Assembly (NCBI GenBank): GCA_045592105.1 | Contig: JAZNUB010000059.1 | Coordinates: 10,899-74,898, forward strand | Length of the DNA: 64,000 nucleotides | Direction: 5' to 3' | From: SIG636 sp045592105 | GTDB lineage: Bacteria; Bacillota; Clostridia; Oscillospirales; CAG-382 | Part shown: positions 40,494 to 49,309 of the stretch, piece by piece | How positions within the stretch are numbered: the stretch's first letter is position 1 | Layout of the letters: every line of letters begins with the position of its first letter | Made by a program: the position numbers and the translations under genes | Notes under the pieces: model-generated | Database searches by the model: none | What the model saw: only the letters and a program-made list of their open reading frames with translations | What the model was told of the DNA's origin: nothing

Positions 40494-41111
40494 TTACAGC
40501 ACAAACATTAAAATTACGCAAGCCGCCTCAAAAGCTATAAGGCAAACGCTTTGTATAATGTTAAGCTTTTTAATTTTCACATTCAAAATAAACGCTATAC
40601 CAACCGCAAGCATAACAAGGTCAAACACGATATTAACCGCCAAAGTGCTTGTAACAAGCTTTTGCACTATCATAAGCGCGGGCAATACCATGCAGGAAAA
40701 CGGCACGGGAACGCCCGTAAACGCTTTCATATTAAGGTCAGGAGTTTCCTCTATCGCCTGAGTGTTGAAATACGCAAGCCTTATAGCGGCACACGCAACA
40801 TATACTATGTAGATAATTATATCGTACCATTTGTTAAAGCCGCAGAAATAAACTATAACGGCAGGAGCCACACCGAAGGACACCATATCGCAAACGGTAT
40901 CTATCTGTATGCCAAAAACCTTTTCCTTGCGTGTACGGCTACCCGCACCGCGTGCAATACGCCCATCAAACATATCGCAAAGGCCCGACAGCAAAAACAT
41001 ACACACAGCAAGCTCCAAATGGCCGTGCTGTGCAAACACGCACGCAACAACTGCCGATGCCAGCCCCAACAGTGTAACGAAATTGGCAAGGTTATAAACC
41101 CCTATAAACAT
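40494..41111 (-). CDS. pssA: CDP-diacylglycerol-serine O-phosphatidyltransferase
   Basis: A 205-residue membrane enzyme with the CDP-alcohol motif DMFDGRIARGAGSRTRKEKVFGIQIDTVCDMVSFGVAP, whose long insert between AR and G and the VSFGVAP ending identify PssA. About six to seven helices. It makes phosphatidylserine at the cytoplasmic face. The frame is open 34 codons upstream into rsgA, but AAGGGG ten bases before the ATG at 41111 marks the probable start. It follows rsgA by 31 bp at the end of the long yicC run, in the place where rpe is often found. No phosphatidylserine decarboxylase is seen in the window. Confidence 0.9.
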   Translation of the reverse strand: MFIGVYNLANFVTLLGLASAVVACVFAQHGHLELAVCMFLLSGLCDMFDGRIARGAGSRTRKEKVFGIQIDTVCDMVSFGVAPAVIVYFCGFNKWYDIIIYIVYVACAAIRLAYFNTQAIEETPDLNMKAFTGVPVPFSCMVLPALMIVQKLVTSTLAVNIVFDLVMLAVGIAFILNVKIKKLNIIQSVCLIAFEAACVILMFVL

Positions 41112-41142
41112 ATCCGTATTCCCCTTCAAATTTCTTATGTGC

Positions 41143-42024
41143 TTAATTGTATTTGTTAAGCGAAGCCAAAACGCCATACAGCTTAACGTAGCTTTCGTGG
41201 CGGCTTTCCGCAACGCTTCCGTTCCTTACCGCCTCGATAACCGCGCACCCCTCCTCCTTAAGGTGGGTGCAACCGCGAAATCGGCACTTGCCAAAAAACG
41301 GCTCAAACTCCGGAAAGCAATCAAAAAGCTCTTCCTTTTCGGCAATACCAAGCCTATCCTCGTCAAGCATGGTAAAGCCGGGAGTATCTGCAATATACGT
41401 ATCCTTCTCAACCGCAAAAAACTCCGTATGCCTTGTGGTGTTCCTGCCACGCTCTATCTTTTTGCTAAGCTCCCCTGTTTCCACGCCGATACCTTCGTAC
41501 AGCGCGTTAAGAAGGCTGGATTTGCCAACGCCGGATGCGCCTGCAAACACCGCGGTTTTGCCCTTTAGGTATACGCCAAGTGCGTTTACGCCGTGCCCCG
41601 TTGCGGCACTTAACGCAAAGCACTTATAGCCCGCTTTTTCATATATCGCAAGCAAGGCGCTTGCATTGCCAACGTCACACTTGTTTATGGCTAAAACCGT
41701 TTCTATCCCTCTGGAGTGTGCCATTGCCGTAAGCTTATCAATGTTGTACGGATACGGCACGGGGGTTGCGGCGGCAACCACTATAACAAACACGTCTATA
41801 TTGGCAACAAGCGGGCGCACAAGCGAATTAACGCGTGGCAGCAGCGCGGTTATAAAGCCGCTGCCATCGCTGTTAAGCTCTATCTCCACCCTGTCCCCCG
41901 CAAGCAGCCTTTCGCCGCCCTTGCGAATGCGGCTGCCCGCGTGGCACGCTACCGTATCACCGTTTACCGCAACGGTATACAGCCCTTTTTTTTCTTTAAT
42001 TATAACACCGCTTGTCATAAGCAT
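41143..42024 (-). CDS. rsgA: Ribosome small-subunit GTPase RsgA
   Basis: A 293-residue circularly permuted GTPase that assists 30S maturation. An OB-fold domain (residues 1-70), the permuted G motifs (NKCDV, then GASGVGKSSLLNAL, then DTPGFTMLD) and a zinc-binding tail (C-x4-C-x-H-x-x-E-x-x-C, CRFRGCTHLKEEGC) appear in the family order. Starts at ATG 42024, or the GTG at 42033 that overlaps the end of prkC; no strong ribosome-binding site separates these. In Firmicutes this gene regularly follows prkC, and it is a known target for phosphorylation by that kinase in Bacillus. Confidence 0.96.
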   Translation of the reverse strand: MLMTSGVIIKEKKGLYTVAVNGDTVACHAGSRIRKGGERLLAGDRVEIELNSDGSGFITALLPRVNSLVRPLVANIDVFVIVVAAATPVPYPYNIDKLTAMAHSRGIETVLAINKCDVGNASALLAIYEKAGYKCFALSAATGHGVNALGVYLKGKTAVFAGASGVGKSSLLNALYEGIGVETGELSKKIERGRNTTRHTEFFAVEKDTYIADTPGFTMLDEDRLGIAEKEELFDCFPEFEPFFGKCRFRGCTHLKEEGCAVIEAVRNGSVAESRHESYVKLYGVLASLNKYN

Positions 42025-42025
42025 A

Positions 42026-44170
42026 TTATTCACTTGCTTCGCTGTTTATGCCCACATCCTCGCTTTCGGGTTCAGCGGGGAGGCGTGAAAGAGTTATCTC
42101 CACGGTTTCACCCTCAGGCAGCTCCTCACCTTCCTCTACGGATTGAGCCAAAACAACACCGGGCTCCACTTCATCAGTTTCCTCGTAAACGAAGGTGTAA
42201 AGCCCATCTATCCCTGCGCGAAGCAGCATATCCTCCGCCTCGCTCTTGGTAAGCCCAATAACGGCGGGCATTATCAGCTTAGGCCTTTGCTTGCTTACAA
42301 CTATATCAACGGTAGTGCCTACAAGCAGCATCTCCTCAGCCTCGTACTGCTGTTCTATAACCAAGCCTGTTTCGATTTCGCTTTCCTTCTCCGTTACCTC
42401 GCCCAGAGTAAGCCCAACGGCGCCAAGCTCTCTACGCGCCTCCTCCTCGGTAAGCCCCAAAAGCGATGGCATCTTTGCCTCGGTATTGGGAACGAAAACG
42501 TAAAGCTTCACCTTACTGCCCTCAACTATAACGTCGCCCTCTTTAATAGGCTCGCCATCGGCGTTTTCTATACGCAAAACCTGATTAGTTGTTGCATATT
42601 TCATATCCTCGGCAGATATTTTACCGCCGTTTCCATGCTCCGGCCCAACGTGAATTACGGTTATATCGTATACGCCCCAGCTGTTAAACTTACTTTCAAC
42701 GTACGATTTTGTCATCAAAAGCTGGTTTTCGTATTTATAACTCATCGGCCCAAGGCTTATGGTTAGCTTCAAGCCGTTGTAATACTCGTTCCCATCGGGA
42801 AGCACCACGTTGCCGTACTTAGATTGCTCCAATATCTCGCCTTTGGGCTTGTGGCTGTTTACGTGCGTAACGTTTTTATCCAAAATCACTATACCGTTTT
42901 GATTTCCTCTGTCCGCACCGTTCTTTAGATACTCGATAAGCTCGTCATCGTAAATCTCGCCAACAAGGTTTGGCACGTATATCTCCTGCGGCTTATCGCT
43001 TCCGTCAAACAAGGGCTTTATATAAGAGGAAAACAGAAAAGCAAGCACCGCAACAAACACTATAACAACCGCGCTCCACACCCCCGCTATTATCGGGAAC
43101 ATACTGTGGCTTGCACCCGTGAATAACGAACGCTTTTTCTTTTTGCTTTTCTTTGCCACCGCCTTCTTGCTTGGCTCCTTAACCTGCTGGTCTATCGCCT
43201 TACTGCCGAAAACGGAAACGTCCACACCGTCATACGGGATTATTTCGCCTATGCTTGCGGTTTCAATGCTATCTATATTTACGGTATTGGGTACTGCGGC
43301 AGCTTCAGTGCTGCCTACCGTAAAAACCACATCGGGATTGTTGTAAAGCACCTCTAAGGCTTTAAGCATACTGTGCGCGGAAGCAAACCTGTTTGCAGGG
43401 TCCTTTTCCATAGCCTTCAGTATTATCTGATTAAGCCCCTCAGGTATTGCGGGGTTGTGCTTTATAGGAGCTTCGGGTATGGTGTTTACCTGCATCATCG
43501 CAACGTTCAGCGCGTTTTCGTGAACGAAAGGAAGCCTGCCCGTTGCCATCTCATAAAGCATTATACCAACGGAATACAGATCCGCATGGAAATCGGTTGC
43601 TTTGCCGCTTGCCTGCTCAGGGCTGATATAGTACACGGTGCCTATAGCCTTTTCGTCCACCGTAAGCGCAGAAGCGTTAGGCAGCTTGGCTATACCAAAA
43701 TCCGTTACCTTTATCTCGGCATTCTTGTTAAGCATTATGTTTTGGGGCTTTATATCCCTATGAACTATGCCCTTGCTGTGTGCGTGCTCCAACGCCTTTA
43801 GTATCTGCAAGGCGTAAAAGGATGCTTCCCTCCAAAACAGTATGCCCTTTTTGTCTATATATTCTTTAAGCGTTATGCCATCCAAAAACTCCATAACGAT
43901 ATACTTCATATCGCTGAAGATAGCAACATCGTATATGCTTACAATATTTTTATGAGAGGACATTGCAACAGCCTTGGATTCGTTTATAAAACGCTGTTCC
44001 ATAGCCTGATCGCCATTAAAATCGGAGCTTAATATCTTAAGTGCTACCAAGCGGTTCATAACCAAATCCTCCGCCTTAAGCACCACCGCCATACCGCCGT
44101 GACCAACCACGTCAAGTATCTTATAGCGTTTATCAAGCACCTTGCCTACGTATTCCTCGTAATTATCCAT
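42026..44170 (-). CDS. prkC: PASTA-domain serine/threonine kinase (PrkC/Stk1)
   Basis: A 714-residue membrane kinase. The cytoplasmic kinase domain (residues 10-275) has the glycine loop VGHGGMAVV, the catalytic HRDIKPQN and DFGIA motifs. A juxtamembrane stretch rich in Lys (KKAVAKKSKKKKRSL) leads to one membrane helix (about 362-385). The outer part holds about four PASTA-like repeats; the last two (MPSLLGLTEEEARRELGAVGL and MPAVIGLTKSEAEDMLLRAGI) are clear, the first two divergent. PASTA domains bind muropeptides and signal wall status, dormancy exit and division. It overlaps prpC by eight bases, the standard kinase-phosphatase pair. An IreB-like substrate is encoded at 63278. Confidence 0.97.
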   Translation of the reverse strand: MDNYEEYVGKVLDKRYKILDVVGHGGMAVVLKAEDLVMNRLVALKILSSDFNGDQAMEQRFINESKAVAMSSHKNIVSIYDVAIFSDMKYIVMEFLDGITLKEYIDKKGILFWREASFYALQILKALEHAHSKGIVHRDIKPQNIMLNKNAEIKVTDFGIAKLPNASALTVDEKAIGTVYYISPEQASGKATDFHADLYSVGIMLYEMATGRLPFVHENALNVAMMQVNTIPEAPIKHNPAIPEGLNQIILKAMEKDPANRFASAHSMLKALEVLYNNPDVVFTVGSTEAAAVPNTVNIDSIETASIGEIIPYDGVDVSVFGSKAIDQQVKEPSKKAVAKKSKKKKRSLFTGASHSMFPIIAGVWSAVVIVFVAVLAFLFSSYIKPLFDGSDKPQEIYVPNLVGEIYDDELIEYLKNGADRGNQNGIVILDKNVTHVNSHKPKGEILEQSKYGNVVLPDGNEYYNGLKLTISLGPMSYKYENQLLMTKSYVESKFNSWGVYDITVIHVGPEHGNGGKISAEDMKYATTNQVLRIENADGEPIKEGDVIVEGSKVKLYVFVPNTEAKMPSLLGLTEEEARRELGAVGLTLGEVTEKESEIETGLVIEQQYEAEEMLLVGTTVDIVVSKQRPKLIMPAVIGLTKSEAEDMLLRAGIDGLYTFVYEETDEVEPGVVLAQSVEEGEELPEGETVEITLSRLPAEPESEDVGINSEASE

Positions 44171-44924
44171 CGTTTTCCTCCTTCATCAGAAGTATAACCG
44201 TTATATTGTCACCACCGCCGCCTTTGTTTGCGGCCTGAACCAAAGAATTAACCTTTTTCTTAACGGAGCAGTCAGAAACAAGGATGCCCTCCATAGCCTC
44301 TTCCGAAACATAGTTTACAAGCCCATCGCTACAAAGAAGCAAGCCATCAAACTTTTCCACCATAAAAAAGTCCGCCTCAACACGCTCGCCTATGCCTAAC
44401 GCTCGCGTTATTACGTTGCGGTTAGGGTGGGTTGCCGCTTCCTCCTCTGTAATACGCCCATTATCCAGCAGAAACTGAACGTAGGAATGGTCTTTTGTAA
44501 CCTGAAGCGTAGCCCCTTCCGAAAGCTTGTAAAGCCTACTGTCACCAATATTCAAAACAAACGCTCTGCCGCGCCACGCAAAGCAGGCAACAAGCGTTGT
44601 ACCCATACCCGATAGCTCAAGGTCGGTACCCGCGCGCTCAAACACGGCGGTATTTGCCGCCTCCACAGCGCAAAGCATAGCGGATTTAATAATCTGCCCC
44701 GAAAGCTCGTTACAGCTTTTGCCTATTTCCTTAAACAAGGTATCGGTGTATACACACACGGCAAGCTCACTTGCCACACTGCCGCCGTGAACACCGCCCA
44801 TACCGTCACAAACAACGGCGGAAACAAAATCGTCCCCTTCGCTTATCTGAAAGCTATCCTCGTTACCCTTACGAAGCTTGCCCGTATCGGATTTACCGTA
44901 GCTTATCATAGTTGTATCACCCAT
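44163..44924 (-). CDS. prpC: PP2C-type Ser/Thr phosphatase (PrpC/Stp1)
   Basis: A 253-residue metal-dependent phosphatase. SYGKSDTGKLRKGNEDSFQI (the N-E-D metal motif), VVCDGMGGVHGGSVAS, LNIGDSRLYKL, TRALG and GGDNITVILL are the PP2C motifs in order. It reverses PrkC phosphorylation in the cytoplasm. The ATG at 44924 overlaps the rlmN stop by eight bases; an in-frame ATG at 44909 is an alternative start. Codons further upstream lie inside rlmN. Kinase and phosphatase genes overlap, securing co-expression. Confidence 0.95.
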   Translation of the reverse strand: MGDTTMISYGKSDTGKLRKGNEDSFQISEGDDFVSAVVCDGMGGVHGGSVASELAVCVYTDTLFKEIGKSCNELSGQIIKSAMLCAVEAANTAVFERAGTDLELSGMGTTLVACFAWRGRAFVLNIGDSRLYKLSEGATLQVTKDHSYVQFLLDNGRITEEEAATHPNRNVITRALGIGERVEADFFMVEKFDGLLLCSDGLVNYVSEEAMEGILVSDCSVKKKVNSLVQAANKGGGGDNITVILLMKEENDG

Positions 44925-45957
44925 TCTCTTTCGCGTACGCATCATGCTCATCCCTAAGCTGGCCGCAAGCGGCGGAAATATCCGCACCAAGCCTGCGGCG
45001 AACGGTTGCCGTTATCCCGTAGCCGCCAAGACGCTTAACAAAAGCATCTGCCGCTTCACGGGTGGCGCGTTTAAACTCTCTTTCCTTAATTTCGTTCACA
45101 GGTATAAGGTTCACGTGGCACAAAGTACCCTTAAGCCGTTTTCCAAGCTCATCCGCCAAGGGCAAGGTATCCGTTACGCCGGATATCAAAGCATACTCAA
45201 AGCTTATTCTGCGCCCCGTTATATCCTCGTACTCCTTGCAGGCGGAAAGCAGCTCGTCCACAGAATACCTGTTTGCTATCGGCATTATGCTTTTCCGCAA
45301 GGTGTCGTTCGGCGCGTGCAGCGAAACGGAAAGCGTTATTTGTAGCTTTTCTTTCGCCAACTGCCTTATGTTATCCACCAACCCGCAAGTGGACAAGGAT
45401 ATATGCCTATGACCGATCCCCAGCCCGTTTTTATCGTTTACTAAGCGTAGAAAGCGAAGCACGTTATCGTAATTATCAAGCGGCTCGCCCATACCCATAA
45501 GCACCACGCCGCCAACCTTCTCGCCTGTGTCCTTCTCTGCCGCTTGAATCTGCGCCAACATCTCGGAAGCAAGCAGGTTGCGTTTAAGCCCGTTAATCGT
45601 GGAAGCGCAGAACTTGCACCCCATCCTACAGCCCGCTTGCGTGGAAATGCAAAGCGTGTTGCCGTGGTTATAGCGCATAAATACGCTTTCTATGTACTCC
45701 CCATCATAAAGCCTAAACAGGTATTTAACAGTTCCGTCTATTTTAGAAACCTGCTTTGCCTCTATCTGCGCGGTAGGTATGAAATATTCATTTTCAAGCT
45801 TTTCACGCAATGCCTTGGGCAGGTTGCTCATATCCTCAAAGCAAGCAGCCGCGCCGTGTAGCCATTTAAACACCTGCAAAGCGCGAAACTTTGGTTGCCC
45901 CATTGCCTCCATTGCCGCCTCCAGCTCCGGAAGCAGCATACTTTTTATATCTGTCAT
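44917..45957 (-). CDS. rlmN: Dual-specificity RNA methyltransferase RlmN
   Basis: A 346-residue radical SAM enzyme that methylates A2503 in 23S rRNA and A37 in some tRNAs. The cluster motif C-x3-C-x2-C is CRMGCKFC, near residue 112-119, and the SAM region GGVVLMGMGEPLDNYDNV follows. The two accessory cysteines used in methyl transfer appear: one in the FCAST context region, and the C-terminal one in DISAACGQL. Order rsmB-rlmN-prpC-prkC is standard. Gap to rsmB is two bases. Confidence 0.96.
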   Translation of the reverse strand: MTDIKSMLLPELEAAMEAMGQPKFRALQVFKWLHGAAACFEDMSNLPKALREKLENEYFIPTAQIEAKQVSKIDGTVKYLFRLYDGEYIESVFMRYNHGNTLCISTQAGCRMGCKFCASTINGLKRNLLASEMLAQIQAAEKDTGEKVGGVVLMGMGEPLDNYDNVLRFLRLVNDKNGLGIGHRHISLSTCGLVDNIRQLAKEKLQITLSVSLHAPNDTLRKSIMPIANRYSVDELLSACKEYEDITGRRISFEYALISGVTDTLPLADELGKRLKGTLCHVNLIPVNEIKEREFKRATREAADAFVKRLGGYGITATVRRRLGADISAACGQLRDEHDAYAKENG

Positions 45958-45959
45958 CT

Positions 45960-47210
45960 CTATGCCTTTTCCAAAACGGCTATAAAAAACCCGTCCTTAT
46001 TATTTTCCGTTGGCAGTACCGTGCGCATACTTACAACGCGCGCCATAGCACCCTCTGCAAACGGAACTAAAACGCCCTCGTTTTCATCCTTGTTTATGGT
46101 GCAGGTAGAATACACCAGCCTGCCGCCCTTTTTAAGGTAGCCCCACGCAACGGAAAGTATCGCCCTTTGCGTTTCTATCAGCTTATCCACCGTGTCAAGG
46201 CTTTTGTATCGTATTTCAGGTCTGCCCTTTATCGCACCTATGCCGGAGCACGGCACGTCGCAAATAACGCGGTCTGCCAGCTCCTCAAAGCCGATAACGG
46301 GCTTTCTGCCATCGTGCGCCCTTGTTTCTATTATATCCACGCCTAAAACAGCCGCGCTTTTTTCTATAAGCGAAAGCTTGTTTGCGTGCAGGTCCATGCT
46401 AATTATCCTGCCCTTGCCGCCCATATCCAATGCCGCGCCAAGCGTTTTACCACCGGGGCAAGCACATACGTCTATTACGGTTTGCCCTTCCTTTGCGTCA
46501 AGCGCCTCCACCGCCTCCTGCGAGGATAGCCCCTGCACGAAGGCAAGCCCGCTATTTACTGCCTCCAGCGCTTTATCCGCACCGTTCAGCACAAGCAACG
46601 CCTTGCCCTGTACCTCTGTTTCGGCACCTTCGCTTTTCAGCTGCGCGTTCAGCGCCGCCACCGTGGTTTTAAGCGTATTAACACGCAAGCACAAAGCGTT
46701 ACTGTTGTAAAACGAAGCCATTATATCAGCCGCGTTTTCGGCGTACTGCCTTTGTAAAAGACTGCATATATCCTTGGAAAGCGATGCCTTTATATGCTCA
46801 TCGGCACCGTTAAGCTGCTCTGTTAAGCTTTTTCTGGCGCGGCAGGCGGAACGCATTACCGCGTTTACAAACCCGCGCTTGCCCTTATTTTTAACAAGCG
46901 CAACGCTCTCGTTACACGCCGCCATATCAGGCACCTTCATATAAAAAAGCTGTAAAAAGCCAAGCCTTAATATCGCAAGCAGCTCCTTATCAATGGCACT
47001 AACGTCCCTACCTGATGCCTTGCTTATTAAAAAATCCAAGCTATACATACGCTCTATCGCGCCGTTCACAAGAGCCACGCAAAAAGCCCTATCCACGCCC
47101 GAAAGACCGTATTTTTTAACCGCCGTGCCTATCTCTATATTGGAATACGCACCCTGCTCCCACACGCGGCGGGTTACGTACAGCGCACATTCCCTTGCTT
47201 TATCTGCCAT
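45960..47210 (-). CDS. rsmB: 16S rRNA m5C967 methyltransferase RsmB
   Basis: A 416-residue methyltransferase. N-terminal NusB-like RNA-binding domain (residues 5-140), then the Rossmann domain with SAM motif DVCACPGGKTLGAA, the conserved ISMDLHANKL, the D-V-P-C-S-G motif holding the partner Cys, and the catalytic Cys in YSTCTI. It modifies C967 of 16S rRNA. The gene lies two bases after the zinc metallopeptidase, within the run of tightly spaced genes. Length is slightly shorter than the 440 of Bacillus RsmB. Confidence 0.95.
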   Translation of the reverse strand: MADKARECALYVTRRVWEQGAYSNIEIGTAVKKYGLSGVDRAFCVALVNGAIERMYSLDFLISKASGRDVSAIDKELLAILRLGFLQLFYMKVPDMAACNESVALVKNKGKRGFVNAVMRSACRARKSLTEQLNGADEHIKASLSKDICSLLQRQYAENAADIMASFYNSNALCLRVNTLKTTVAALNAQLKSEGAETEVQGKALLVLNGADKALEAVNSGLAFVQGLSSQEAVEALDAKEGQTVIDVCACPGGKTLGAALDMGGKGRIISMDLHANKLSLIEKSAAVLGVDIIETRAHDGRKPVIGFEELADRVICDVPCSGIGAIKGRPEIRYKSLDTVDKLIETQRAILSVAWGYLKKGGRLVYSTCTINKDENEGVLVPFAEGAMARVVSMRTVLPTENNKDGFFIAVLEKA

Positions 47211-47212
47211 AA

Positions 47213-47920
47213 CTAATCTCTTCTTTTAGCTATTGATATATAACGGAACAGCGTTAGCAGGCTTACCGCCAATGCCGCAACATAGGTCATCGCCGCGGCA
47301 GAAAGCACCTTTTTGGTACCCTTCAGCTCATAGTCCGTTAAAATGCCGTACTCCTCAAGCGAACGAAGCGCACGACGGCTTGCATCAAACTCCGTAGGAA
47401 GCGTTACAAGCTGAAAAGCGGTTGTAATCGAAAACAAGGCTATACCCGCCCATATAAGCCCCATAAACCCAAGAAAGAAGCCCAAAAGCAACAGCAAGCC
47501 CGAAAACCTTGCACCAAAGTTTGTTATCGGCACCATTGCCATACGAAGCTTTGCAGGCCCGTACTCCTTTTCGTGCTGGATGGCGTGCCCCGCCTCGTGG
47601 CAAGCAACGCCTATCGCGGCGATAGAGCTTTTGCCGTATACGGATTCCGAAAGAGATATAACGTTTGTTTTAGGGTTGTAGTTATCGGTAAGCTCGCCGC
47701 TTATGCGCGCTATACCCACACCATAAACTCCGTTTGCCTGCAATATTCTTTGAACAGCCATCTCCGCCGTCATACCACAGCTTGCGGCTTTCTTGGCGTA
47801 TTTTGCATAAGTTGTTTTTACTCTAACACTTGTTATCAGCGATAAAATCATTGCCGCAATCAGCAAAAGATACGTCCAGTCAAAGCTAACGTCGCTGTAA
47901 TAACCGTGATACAAATACAT
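47213..47920 (-). CDS. Membrane zinc metallopeptidase (YugP family)
   Basis: A 235-residue membrane protein with an N-terminal helix (DWTYLLLIAAMILSL) and two or three C-terminal helices. The zinc site HEAGH, in AIGVACHEAGHAIQHEKEY, and a following E-F-D-A-S-R-R-A (third ligand region) are those of the YugP/PF04298 family. Family members are thought to cleave membrane-associated substrates; none is well defined. It lies between fmt and rsmB, a common but not universal position in Clostridia. RBS AGGAGG precedes the ATG. Confidence 0.92.
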   Translation of the reverse strand: MYLYHGYYSDVSFDWTYLLLIAAMILSLITSVRVKTTYAKYAKKAASCGMTAEMAVQRILQANGVYGVGIARISGELTDNYNPKTNVISLSESVYGKSSIAAIGVACHEAGHAIQHEKEYGPAKLRMAMVPITNFGARFSGLLLLLGFFLGFMGLIWAGIALFSITTAFQLVTLPTEFDASRRALRSLEEYGILTDYELKGTKKVLSAAAMTYVAALAVSLLTLFRYISIAKRRD

Positions 47921-47932
47921 AGGATGCCTCCT

Positions 47933-48835
47933 TTAAAGCTTGTTGCCCACAAGAAACTCCGCCGCTGTCATCGCGCGCTTACCCTCCGGCTGTAAAACGG
48001 TTATAATCACGCTGCCGCTACCGCAAGCCAGCTCTATCCCCGTTTTATCCGCAGAAAGCACCGTGCCCGCCGTGCCGTTGCCGTTACCTCTAAGTGCGCT
48101 TATTAGCTTAAAGCGCCTACCGTTTATCACCGCAAACGCGCACGGATATGGCGAAAGCCCCCTTATTTTGTTGTAAACCTTATCGGCGGGAAGCGAAAAA
48201 TCTATCTCCGTTTCCGCCTTTTCTATCTTTGCCGCGTAGGTTGCAAGCGCATCGTTTTGCTTTGTACGCGTATGGCTTTCAGCCGCCAAAAACTCACTTA
48301 TAGCCTCTGCCCCTAAGGTGGACAATGCATCGTGATACATCCCCGCCGTCATATCGTTGGGTATAGGCAGCTCCTTTCGAAGTATCATATCCCCCGTATC
48401 AAGCCCCTCAGCCATATACATAATGGTTACACCGCCAACGGTGTCCCCCTCCATTATGGCTCTGTTTATCGGTGCGGCACCCCTATGGCGCGGTAAAAGC
48501 GATGCGTGTATGTTTACACAGCCAAGCCGTGCGGCACCCAGCACCTCCAAAGGCAGTATCTTGCCGTATGCCGCAACGATTATATAATCTGCATTTTCTT
48601 CAGCTATTATACGCTGTGCTTCCTCATTTCTAAGGCTTTGCGGCTGATAAACCTTTATGCCCTTTTCCAAAGCGTACGCCTTAACGGGCGTTGGCGTAAA
48701 CGCCATACCGCGCCCGCGCTGTTTATCGGGCTGGGTTACAACAAGGCTTACGTTATGCCCGTCCTCACATATACGCTTTAACGGCTCCACCGCGAAATCG
48801 GGCGTTCCCATATATATAATTTTATAACTTTTCAA
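47933..48835 (-). CDS. fmt: Methionyl-tRNA formyltransferase
   Basis: A 300-residue enzyme that formylates initiator Met-tRNA with 10-formyl-THF. The N-terminal Rossmann-like domain begins with YMGTPDFAVEPL, and the catalytic HASLLPRHRGAAPINRAI (N-x-H) and GGVTIMYMAEGLDTGDM follow. The C-terminal OB-like domain (about 205-300; GLSPYPCAFAVINGRRFKLISA) binds the tRNA. It overlaps def by 14 bp, so the two initiator-Met enzymes are translationally coupled as in most bacteria. Confidence 0.97.
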   Translation of the reverse strand: MKSYKIIYMGTPDFAVEPLKRICEDGHNVSLVVTQPDKQRGRGMAFTPTPVKAYALEKGIKVYQPQSLRNEEAQRIIAEENADYIIVAAYGKILPLEVLGAARLGCVNIHASLLPRHRGAAPINRAIMEGDTVGGVTIMYMAEGLDTGDMILRKELPIPNDMTAGMYHDALSTLGAEAISEFLAAESHTRTKQNDALATYAAKIEKAETEIDFSLPADKVYNKIRGLSPYPCAFAVINGRRFKLISALRGNGNGTAGTVLSADKTGIELACGSGSVIITVLQPEGKRAMTAAEFLVGNKL

Positions 48836-49292
48836 GCTCTTCCTCCGTTAGCATACGTAAGACCTTGTCCGTAAACAAAACACCGTTTAAATGGTCTATC
48901 TCGTGGCAAAAGCAACGCGCAACTATCCCCGTACCGTCCGCCTCGTAATACTTGCCATGGCGGTTCATCGCACGCACCTTAACGTAAGCAGGGCGGCGCG
49001 TTACGCCCCAACGGTTCGGAACGGAAAGACACCCCTCATAATCCTCCTGCTCGCCCTTGGTTTCTATTATTTCGGGGTTGATAAGCTCCAGCACTTTTTC
49101 GCCGTTGTCCACCAAAACAACACGGCGCAGTATGCCAACCTGCGGTGCGGCAAGCCCAACACCGCCCGATAGCTTAAGCGTTTCCTGCATATCGTCCAAA
49201 AGCTGTAAAAGCCTTGGGCTTATTTTTTCAACGGGCTTAGACGTTTTTCTTAACGTGTCCTCCCCGTCCTTCAATATATTAAGTATAGCCAT
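48822..49292 (-). CDS. def: Peptide deformylase
   Basis: A 156-residue metalloenzyme. Motif 1 GLAAPQVG, motif 2 EGCLSVP (metal Cys) and motif 3 HEIDHLNGVLF (metal His pair and catalytic Glu) are complete. It removes the N-formyl group from nascent proteins at the ribosome exit. Clostridial type by length. Follows priA after 17 bp and overlaps fmt. Confidence 0.97.
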   Translation of the reverse strand: MAILNILKDGEDTLRKTSKPVEKISPRLLQLLDDMQETLKLSGGVGLAAPQVGILRRVVLVDNGEKVLELINPEIIETKGEQEDYEGCLSVPNRWGVTRRPAYVKVRAMNRHGKYYEADGTGIVARCFCHEIDHLNGVLFTDKVLRMLTEEELEKL

Positions 49293-49309
49293 TATTAGCC
49301 CTCACTTGA